5,322 nt of DNA from NCBI GenBank assembly GCA_947589525.1, contig CANQAW010000129.1:1-5322 (forward strand). Direction: 5' to 3'. This DNA is from Candidatus Gastranaerophilales bacterium. GTDB taxonomy: Bacteria; Cyanobacteriota; Vampirovibrionia; Gastranaerophilales; Gastranaerophilaceae. Positions 1 to 5,322 of this stretch are shown here, piece after piece (position 1 is the stretch's first letter; every line of letters begins with the position of its first letter). Both the position numbers and the translations under genes were made by a program. The notes under the pieces are model-generated. The model saw nothing but the letters and a program-made list of their open reading frames with translations, searched no databases and was not told the origin of the DNA.

Positions 1-943
1 CGTCAATTGAGGATAAAATTCCCGTTGCTTCATAGGGCATATAAATAACTTTGTTATTTTGTCCTTTGTTAATATCTTGAAGAGATTCAAGATATTTCAT
101 GGCAATTAGGTATTTATCGGGCTGACCTTTATTATCAAAAGCTTCGGTTATTCTTCTTATTGCTTCTTTTTCGGCATCAGCTTCAATCAAACGAGCCTTT
201 GCCGAACCCTCGGCTCTTAAAATTTCTGCTTGTTTAATACCTTCGGCTTTGTTAATTTGAGATTCTTTTTCACCTTCGGCTTGTAAAATAGCCGATTTTT
301 TCAAGCCTTCAGCTTCAAGTATTGCGGCACGGCGGTCACGTTCAGCTTTCATTTGTTTTTCCATTGCCGTTTGAATATCTACGGGCGGAATAATATCTTG
401 AAGCTCAACCCTGTTAACCTTAACACCCCATTTATTTGTTGCTTCATCTAAAATCGAACGAAGTTCAACATTTATTTTGTCTCTTGAAACCAAAGTTTCA
501 TCCAAATCCAATTGACCGACCAAATTTCTTAGTGTTGTTTGAGTTAATTTTTCAATAGCTTCCGGCAAATTTTGAATTTCATATACTGCCGATTTAGGGT
601 CAACTATCTGAAAATATAAAAGAGCGTTAATTGAAATTGAAACATTATCTTTTGTAATAACGGTTTGACGGGGAAAATCATAAACCGATTCTCTAAGGTC
701 GATTTTAGTTTTTTCTCTGATATAAGAATACGTTCTGCCATCAATTCCTTTTTGAGTAACTTTCCAAGCAACTCCTCTCGGCGCTTCAATAATCGGGAAT
801 ATAAAATTAAGACCGGATTCAAGAGTTCTTGAATATTTACCTAAATTTTCAACTATAACAACTTCTGCCTGCTGAACAATAATAACACCCTTAACAACAA
901 ATACAATTGCCAATACAAGCAATAAAATTAAAAAAATCGTCAT
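1..943 (-). CDS. qmcA: SPFH/Band 7 membrane protein, QmcA/stomatin-like (3' end cut by window edge)
   Basis: Start ATG is at 941-943; the frame stays open for 314 codons to the left edge, so only the extreme C-terminus is missing (E. coli QmcA is about 305 residues). Residues 3-22 form one hydrophobic N-terminal anchor, followed by the SPFH domain (about 23-190) with the family-typical ITKDN at 96-100 and a conserved DEATNKWG at 166-173. From about residue 200 comes a charged Ala/Glu-rich helix of 11-residue repeats, then a KVIYMP segment at 298-303 like the C-terminus of QmcA. Proteins of this family oligomerise at the inner membrane into ring or cage structures linked to microdomain organisation and protease control; that role is inferred from the family. 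Compared with E. coli QmcA there are roughly 20 extra residues around 54-80. The gene follows nfeD by 20 bp with a strong ribosome-binding site, so the two are almost certainly co-transcribed. Family assignment is secure; the exact cellular role is not. Confidence 0.93.
   Translation of the reverse strand, partial: MTIFLILLLVLAIVFVVKGVIIVQQAEVVIVENLGKYSRTLESGLNFIFPIIEAPRGVAWKVTQKGIDGRTYSYIREKTKIDLRESVYDFPRQTVITKDNVSISINALLYFQIVDPKSAVYEIQNLPEAIEKLTQTTLRNLVGQLDLDETLVSRDKINVELRSILDEATNKWGVKVNRVELQDIIPPVDIQTAMEKQMKAERDRRAAILEAEGLKKSAILQAEGEKESQINKAEGIKQAEILRAEGSAKARLIEADAEKEAIRRITEAFDNKGQPDKYLIAMKYLESLQDINKGQNNKVIYMPYEATGILSSID
149..346 (-). repeat. Six 11-residue (33-bp) degenerate coding repeats in the SPFH protein
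   Basis: Residues 200-265 of the SPFH protein repeat with an exact 11-residue period. The motif Ala-Glu-Gly recurs at 211-213, 222-224, 233-235 and 244-246, with related AER at 200-202 and ADA at 255-257. There are no insertions between units. An 11-residue period is expected for a straight right-handed (hendecad) coiled coil, which in SPFH proteins builds the wall of the oligomeric cage. The DNA copies are diverged, so this is a protein-structure repeat and not an unstable DNA repeat. Confidence 0.85.
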
Positions 944-947
944 TTAA

Positions 948-956
948 CTCCTCCTT
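948..956 (-). promoter_or_regulatory. Ribosome-binding site of the SPFH gene
   Basis: On the minus strand AAGGAGGAG lies 4 to 12 bases before the ATG at 941-943, with the core AAGGAGG (950-956) separated from the start by 6 bases. This is a near-perfect Shine-Dalgarno sequence and fixes the SPFH start. It sits inside the 20-bp gap after the nfeD stop codon. Confidence 0.85.
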
Positions 957-963
957 TTGTATA

Positions 964-1392
964 CTAATTTTCTAATTTTTCAACATTAAAAATAAGACCA
1001 TCTATACTCTTGATTATAACTTGCGAGCCTGCTTCAATTGTGTCATTGCTTCTTGCCTGCCAGCGTTCATCATATATTGAAACAGCTCCTTTTTGAGAGT
1101 TTATTTGCTCTGTAACCGTTGCGGTTTTGCCGATATATTTTGACTTAATACCTGTTTCGTTATCAATAGAGTTGTTTTTTAAAGCAAAATTTTTAAAAAA
1201 TGTTTTTGAAATAACTAAAAATACAAACGATAAAACAACAAAAGAAACTATAAGATAAGTAATATTAGTTGTAATCAAGCTCAGCAATGCACAAACCAAA
1301 CATGCAAGCGCACAGTTTATAAAAAAAGAAGACGGCATAAAAATTTCCAACAATAAAAACGCAATTCCTATACCTAAAATAATCTGCCACAT
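964..1392 (-). CDS. nfeD: NfeD-family short membrane protein with C-terminal OB fold
   Basis: This 142-residue protein starts at ATG 1390-1392 and ends at TAG 964-966. Three hydrophobic segments are visible at about residues 2-20, 22-42 and 44-66, followed by a basic/polar linker and a soluble domain from about 85 to 142. That domain carries the NfeD OB-fold hallmarks: IGKTATV at 87-93, a DERWQAR block at 108-114 containing the conserved Trp, AGSQV at 121-125 and a final IDGLIFNVE strand pair. It lacks the N-terminal ClpP-like serine-protease domain of long NfeD proteins, so it is the short, non-proteolytic form (like E. coli YbbJ). Short NfeD proteins are nearly always paired with an SPFH gene and are thought to support or scaffold SPFH assemblies at the membrane. 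Here the SPFH gene begins 20 bp downstream, which confirms the pairing. A good ribosome-binding site precedes the start. I am confident of the family; the molecular function remains loosely defined. Confidence 0.93.
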   Translation of the reverse strand: MWQIILGIGIAFLLLEIFMPSSFFINCALACLVCALLSLITTNITYLIVSFVVLSFVFLVISKTFFKNFALKNNSIDNETGIKSKYIGKTATVTEQINSQKGAVSIYDERWQARSNDTIEAGSQVIIKSIDGLIFNVEKLEN

Positions 1393-1398
1393 AAAAAA

Positions 1399-1407
1399 CT
1401 CCCTTTT
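1399..1407 (-). promoter_or_regulatory. Ribosome-binding site of the NfeD gene
   Basis: The minus strand reads AAAAGGGAG, with its GGGAG core at 1399-1403, six bases ahead of ATG 1390-1392. It supports this start over any downstream Met codon. Confidence 0.75.
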
Positions 1408-1411
1408 ATTA

Positions 1412-1440
1412 ATACTAACAAATTACACAAAAACAGACAA
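1412..1440 (-). promoter_or_regulatory. Candidate sigma-70-type promoter for nfeD-SPFH
   Basis: In the 68-bp gap between mutS2 and nfeD the minus strand has TTGTCT (1435-1440, 4/6 match to the -35 consensus), a 17-base spacer, and TAGTAT (1412-1417, 4/6 match to -10) directly preceded by an extended -10 TG dinucleotide at 1419-1420. Transcription would start near 1405, leaving a leader of only about 13 bases that still contains the ribosome-binding site. In DNA this AT-rich such matches arise by chance, so this is tentative. No terminator hairpin with a T-run is visible between mutS2 and nfeD, so read-through from mutS2 is equally possible. Confidence 0.3.
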
Positions 1441-1460
1441 TAAACCAAAAGTTCTAAATA

Positions 1461-3815
1461 CTAATATAAATCTACAATAACAGCGCCTTCATTTCTCTTT
1501 GAATTTTCGCAATATCTGAACTTTGAAACATAAGGAGAAGTTTTAAGATAATCACTAACGGCAGACTTTAAAGCACCGCTTCCCAGCCCGTGAATAACCG
1601 TAACTTGATTTAAGCCTTTTAAAGAAGCTTTATCGAGTTTATTATCAAGATAGTCGATAGCTTCAAGTACTCTCATCCCTCTTAAATCAAGGGTGGATAG
1701 CAAATTATAATCATTATCAAAGCTGACGTTAACTTTTTTAAGATGCTGTGCGACTTTTTTATCGGTATAAGCAAGCTCGGATACTTTTACCTTTGATTTT
1801 ATATTTCCTATTCTAACGATTACATTACCTTTTTTGTCGGGCAGAGTATCTAAAATTACAACTTGGTTTAATTTTTTAACAAGCACGTTTTGTCCGATTT
1901 TTAAAGAATTTATATCCAAGGATTTATATTTTTCACTCAACTCGTCATCATGAATGCTAAATTGTTCCCTTATTGCATTTTCAATTTTGTTTAATCTGTC
2001 ATAAGAGCGCATTGCAACTTTAAGAGATTTTTGTTTTCTGATTTCTTCTACAATTTCTTTTATTTCATCTCTTGCATCATCAAGAGTATTTTGGAATTTC
2101 TTTTTAAAACCGTCAAGAGATTTTTTCTTGTTTTTCTTTAAATCGTCAAGCTTTTGTTCCAGTTCGTTTTTTATCTTTTCGGCATCAGATAAATTTTTTG
2201 AAAGTTCATCTTTCTTTTCGGACAGAACTTGATTTGTTTTTTCAATTTGCAAAAACAATTCTGAAGAATTCGAATTATCTTCTTTTAAAATTTCTTTTGA
2301 ACGATTAATAATATCGCAATTCATACCTAATTGAAGCGAGATATCTATGGCATTTGAAGTTCCCGAAGCGCCTGTTATTAAATTATATTTAGGCTTCATG
2401 GTTTCCACATCAAAAGAAACGGTAGCATTTTCAAAATAAGGATTTTGATATTTAAGCGTCTTAAGCTGACCGAGATGTGTGGTGATTATTCCGTAAGTAT
2501 TTTTTTTGGCAACGTATTCCAAAATTGCACGAGATATTGCCTGACTTTCAACAGGATCGGTTCCCGAGCCGAGTTCATCAAATAAAACAAGTGTGTCATC
2601 ATCAATGATTTCCAAAATTTGAGAAATATTTTTTATATGAGCGCTATAGGTAGATATACCTTGTTCAAGATTTTGCTCGGTTGCAATATCGCAAAAGATG
2701 TTTTTGTACGGATGAATTTTAGCGCCGATTGCACTGACAAACATACCGGCTTTTGCCATTAAAACCATCAATCCGACAGTCTTGAGGGCAACTGTTTTGC
2801 CTCCCGTATTTGAGCCTGTAATCAAAACGCAATTATAATTTTTTCCAAGCACAAAATCATTTCTGACAACATCTTGTTTTATATCAAGCAACAAAGGGTG
2901 CGCCATTTGCTGAATATCAATTATTTTTTCACAGGTTAAATCCGGACGTTGAGCTTTTAAATGAATTGCATATTTTGCTTTGGCAAATATAAAATCAAGA
3001 TTTGTCATTACATTTTGATTTTGCAGAAGAAATTCTTCTATATTTTTAAATTGAGCCGACAATTCAAACAAAATACGTTCAATTTCGGCGTTTATTTCAA
3101 TTTCAATTTGTTTAAGTTTATTTGATAAAGGTATTAAAACGGCAGGCTCAATAAAATAAGTTAAGTTTGTTGAAGATATATCATGGACAATTCCCGAAAC
3201 TTTATTCTTACAGCTTGCCTTAACTTGAAAAACAGGTCTGAAATCTCTGGTTGAAACAACGCTGTCCTGCAGGTATGTTGTAAAAGCAGTGTCTGATAAA
3301 AGTTTATTTACGGCATTTTTTAAATTTTCTTTGTTATCTTTATATGATTTGCGCAAACTTTTTAATTTTTCCGAAGCGCAGTCTTTAAGGTTTAACTCAC
3401 TATCAAATATTTCAAAAATATAATCTTCCAAATCTTTATTAACATATAAATTAAGGCAGATTTCATACAGTTTATAAGTATCATTATACTTTTGAATAAA
3501 ATTTTTTGTTTCACGGGCAGTTTTTAAACTTTGCGCTAATTCAAAAATTTCCTGCGAAGATAAGCATGGATGTTTTAAAACTTGCCCGATATCCAAAATA
3601 TCACTTATTGGCACACTTTTTGATGTGTCATCAATGATGTTTCTGGCTTCCTGAACCAAATTAAGCTCATATTCAATTTTTTGAATATTATGATTAAGCT
3701 CTGTTTGAAAACATTTCTTTTTTCCGAGAGAAGTTTGCGCAAATTTTGAAAGATTTGCCAAAACTTTATCAAATTCAAGTGACAGACAATGTTTATCGAG
3801 CATGGTATTCATCAT
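1461..3815 (-). CDS. mutS2: MutS2 ATPase with C-terminal Smr domain
   Basis: At 784 residues this is full length for MutS2 (B. subtilis about 785). It lacks the MutS mismatch-recognition domain, as the family does. The N-terminal 300 residues form the helical core/lever region. The ATPase follows: Walker A GSNTGGKT at 334-341, the MutS signature STYSAHIKN at 388-396, Walker B and D-loop DELGSGTDP at 413-421, and the switch histidine in TTHLGQLK at 445-452. A long charged coiled coil runs from about 518 to 615, then a KOW-like beta domain (about 638-683) and the Smr domain (about 707-784) with LDLRG at 709-713 and HGLGSGALK at 742-750. All catalytic motifs look intact. Known roles of the family are suppression of homologous recombination (Helicobacter, Thermus) and splitting of collided ribosomes through the KOW and Smr parts (Bacillus). 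Met codons at residues 1, 2 and 5 (3813-3815, 3810-3812, 3801-3803) compete as starts, and none has a clear Shine-Dalgarno sequence. It lies 26 bp after the helicase gene and is probably co-transcribed with it. Confidence 0.96.
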   Translation of the reverse strand: MMNTMLDKHCLSLEFDKVLANLSKFAQTSLGKKKCFQTELNHNIQKIEYELNLVQEARNIIDDTSKSVPISDILDIGQVLKHPCLSSQEIFELAQSLKTARETKNFIQKYNDTYKLYEICLNLYVNKDLEDYIFEIFDSELNLKDCASEKLKSLRKSYKDNKENLKNAVNKLLSDTAFTTYLQDSVVSTRDFRPVFQVKASCKNKVSGIVHDISSTNLTYFIEPAVLIPLSNKLKQIEIEINAEIERILFELSAQFKNIEEFLLQNQNVMTNLDFIFAKAKYAIHLKAQRPDLTCEKIIDIQQMAHPLLLDIKQDVVRNDFVLGKNYNCVLITGSNTGGKTVALKTVGLMVLMAKAGMFVSAIGAKIHPYKNIFCDIATEQNLEQGISTYSAHIKNISQILEIIDDDTLVLFDELGSGTDPVESQAISRAILEYVAKKNTYGIITTHLGQLKTLKYQNPYFENATVSFDVETMKPKYNLITGASGTSNAIDISLQLGMNCDIINRSKEILKEDNSNSSELFLQIEKTNQVLSEKKDELSKNLSDAEKIKNELEQKLDDLKKNKKKSLDGFKKKFQNTLDDARDEIKEIVEEIRKQKSLKVAMRSYDRLNKIENAIREQFSIHDDELSEKYKSLDINSLKIGQNVLVKKLNQVVILDTLPDKKGNVIVRIGNIKSKVKVSELAYTDKKVAQHLKKVNVSFDNDYNLLSTLDLRGMRVLEAIDYLDNKLDKASLKGLNQVTVIHGLGSGALKSAVSDYLKTSPYVSKFRYCENSKRNEGAVIVDLY

Positions 3816-3841
3816 AAGAAAATATTAACATAAAAAAATAA

Positions 3842-5322
3842 TTATTTGTCCGCACTTAGAGTCTGTCTTATTCGGTCAAGATTTGAAGAAGGTGAAATAT
3901 TCCATTCTCTTTTGGTAATTCTGATAACGTTATATCCGCATCTTTCAATTATAGCTTGTTTTTTAACATCATTATATTTTGATTGACGATTATCAACAAC
4001 CCCGTCAATTTCAATTACAAGTTTATCAATTACAATATCGGCGCTGACAGAACCCATAATGACGCCTGCTCTTATTTTACCTTGCGCATTTAATGACGGA
4101 AATTCTTTTACAATTTCTTCAAAAACTTCTTTTTCAAAGTCATTTTTAAATTCGTTTTCCACGGGAGTTGAGTTAACCTGCGTAACATATTCGAGATAAT
4201 TTCTTAAAATTCCTTCGGGAAGCTCTTTTATATCCCGTGATATAAAATTAATAAGTTTATGTCTTGCACGGGTAATTGCAACGTTAAATAAATTGGGTTT
4301 TTGAGCAAAGATTAAACTTTGCGGATGCGAATTAGGCGCAAATGTCCATGATAAAAGCATAACATCTCTCTCGTCGCCTTGAAAAGTGTGGGCCGTACCG
4401 ACATTAATTTTATGTTTTAAAATAGTTTGATTGTCGAAAACTTTTAAAATAGCTTTTTGAATTAAATCAACCTGTGCTCTAAAAGGAGAAATGATGCCTA
4501 TCGAAATCGGAGTATCGCTGTTTTTGTCGTTGTACACAATTTCTTGAACGGTTTTTACTATTTCTTCGCACTCGGCAACATTTCGGGTAGCGTCATAATC
4601 AACTTTTCCGTCACGTACGATTTTAAGCTCAATTATATCCTTATTATTAATACAAGGGCTCATTATTTTAATTTTATTTCCGTAAAATTCTCTGTTTGAA
4701 AATCCTATAATTGGTTCGGGTGAGCGAAAATGCTCGTCCAGTAAAACGGGAGAGGAACAATAATAATTCGCAAGATCAAACATTGAATTATCCCTGAAGC
4801 GCCAAGTTAATTGATATTTTTCATCAATGTTATACTGGGATAAAAAGCTTTGTTCTTTTGCTTTTTCCAAAAAAGAAAGGTGCGGAAGCTGTTTATCGTC
4901 TCCGACAATAATTGCCTTTTTGGCTCTGAATAGCAAAGGTATGCAGGAAGCTATATCGCATTGAGAAGCTTCGTCTATAATAACAACGTCAAACATTGCG
5001 GGCTTTAAGGGCAAGCTTGAAGAAACCGCATAAGTTGTGGTGCACCAGCACGGAAAAGCAGACAACAAAGGTTTAAAATCTTCTTTTTCCAACAGCGAAT
5101 TTTGAAGTTTTGTTTTTTTGGAAACCAAAGATTTTGAATGGATTAAAAGTCTTCTTCTTTTTTGAGCATCCGCCAAAAGGTTTTTTAGAGCCGTTCTTCT
5201 TTTATTTTTTAGAATATCAACCGCAAGTTTTTTCTGTTTGGATTTTAAAAGTTTAATCCTTTTCAGCAATTGATGAAGATTACCGCAAGACATTATTTTA
5301 TCCTCAATTTCGGACAATTTTG
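3842..5322 (-). CDS. SF1 Upf1/DNA2-like helicase with C-terminal endonuclease-like domain (5' end cut by window edge)
   Basis: The frame ends at TAA 3842-3844 and is open through the right edge (492 codons visible). A TTG at 5315-5317 could be read as a start, but the Walker A motif has not yet appeared, so the true start must lie outside the window. Visible in order: a Lys/Arg-rich helical segment (about 5080-5320); Walker B DEASQ (4961-4975); motif III GDDKQLPH (4880-4903); HFRSP (4718-4732); motif V HTFQGDER (4367-4390); motif VI NVAITRAR (4262-4285). These define the second half of an AAA_11/AAA_12-type SF1B helicase (COG1112-like). The last 110 residues resemble DUF559/Vsr-type PD-(D/E)XK domains: SAD with Asp at 4037-4039, then IEIDG with Glu at 4010-4012 and Asp at 4004-4006, and a GYNVIRI strand followed by Trp. 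The usual DGxxH His is replaced by Asp (3992-3994), so nuclease activity is uncertain. Substrate (DNA or RNA) is unknown; such fusions occur in genome-maintenance and phage-defence settings. mutS2 follows after 26 bp. Confidence 0.9.
   Translation of the reverse strand, partial: KLSEIEDKIMSCGNLHQLLKRIKLLKSKQKKLAVDILKNKRRTALKNLLADAQKRRRLLIHSKSLVSKKTKLQNSLLEKEDFKPLLSAFPCWCTTTYAVSSSLPLKPAMFDVVIIDEASQCDIASCIPLLFRAKKAIIVGDDKQLPHLSFLEKAKEQSFLSQYNIDEKYQLTWRFRDNSMFDLANYYCSSPVLLDEHFRSPEPIIGFSNREFYGNKIKIMSPCINNKDIIELKIVRDGKVDYDATRNVAECEEIVKTVQEIVYNDKNSDTPISIGIISPFRAQVDLIQKAILKVFDNQTILKHKINVGTAHTFQGDERDVMLLSWTFAPNSHPQSLIFAQKPNLFNVAITRARHKLINFISRDIKELPEGILRNYLEYVTQVNSTPVENEFKNDFEKEVFEEIVKEFPSLNAQGKIRAGVIMGSVSADIVIDKLVIEIDGVVDNRQSKYNDVKKQAIIERCGYNVIRITKREWNISPSSNLDRIRQTLSADK

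Noticed and set aside
604..822. 72-codon minus-strand reading frame inside the SPFH gene
   Set aside because: It is out of frame with the clearly homologous SPFH coding sequence that covers 1-943, has no recognisable domain, and is a chance shadow frame.
1430..1463. Terminator after mutS2
   Set aside because: Only a very weak stem of about 4 pairs (AGAAC against GGTTT with a wobble) can be drawn, and it is not a convincing GC-rich hairpin with a T-run.
3793..3831. 12-codon upstream reading frame overlapping the mutS2 start
   Set aside because: It has no ribosome-binding site and no notable sequence pattern; such frames are common by chance, so it is not listed as a gene.
3816..3890. Promoter for mutS2 inside the helicase 3' end (TTGACC near 3877)
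   Set aside because: The -35-like TTGACC has no -10-like hexamer at 16 to 18 bases; other pairings in this A/T tract are no better than chance.
5291..5317. TTG (5315-5317) or ATG (5291-5293) as the real start of the helicase
   Set aside because: The frame remains open to the window edge, and starting here would leave an SF1 helicase without Walker A. The gene most likely continues upstream outside the window.
1..5322. CRISPR array, tRNA, rRNA, insertion sequence or prophage signals
   Set aside because: Essentially all of the window is covered by four coding genes, and the gaps (20, 68 and 26 bp) are too short; no inverted terminal repeats, spaced direct repeats or tRNA-like cloverleaf were seen.

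Overview
This AT-rich window (about one third G+C by eye) is bacterial. It reads as one minus-strand gene train with almost no non-coding DNA. In transcription order (right to left) it holds: (i) the C-terminal part of a superfamily 1 helicase of the Upf1/DNA2 type fused to a small restriction-endonuclease-like domain, cut by the right edge (3842-5322); (ii) a full-length mutS2 (1461-3815); (iii) a short NfeD-family membrane protein (964-1392); (iv) a QmcA/stomatin-like SPFH protein, cut by the left edge close to its natural C-terminus (1-943).

The gene content does not fix the taxon. MutS2 occurs in Bacillota, Cyanobacteria and their non-photosynthetic relatives, Bacteroidota, Campylobacterota and others. 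Strong purine-rich ribosome-binding sites precede the NfeD and SPFH genes. The coding sequences use the normal stop codons TAA and TAG. A low-GC lineage such as Gastranaerophilales-like bacteria, Bacillota or Fusobacteria would fit, but this is a guess.

The genes fall into two functional pairs. Helicase and mutS2 are 26 bp apart; both belong to nucleic-acid-handling families. MutS2 is known both as an anti-recombination factor and, in Bacillus, as a collided-ribosome rescue factor; Upf1-like helicases act on RNA or DNA. NfeD and SPFH are 20 bp apart and form a widely conserved membrane pair: the OB-fold NfeD protein is thought to work with SPFH oligomers in organising membrane microdomains. 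The 68-bp gap between the pairs has no terminator-like hairpin and contains a weak candidate promoter, so the second pair may be partly independent.

I do not see a convincing new system. The best candidate for a second look is the helicase-nuclease fusion. Its helicase motifs are intact, but its nuclease domain deviates at a position that is usually His in related domains, and its N-terminal half lies outside the window.
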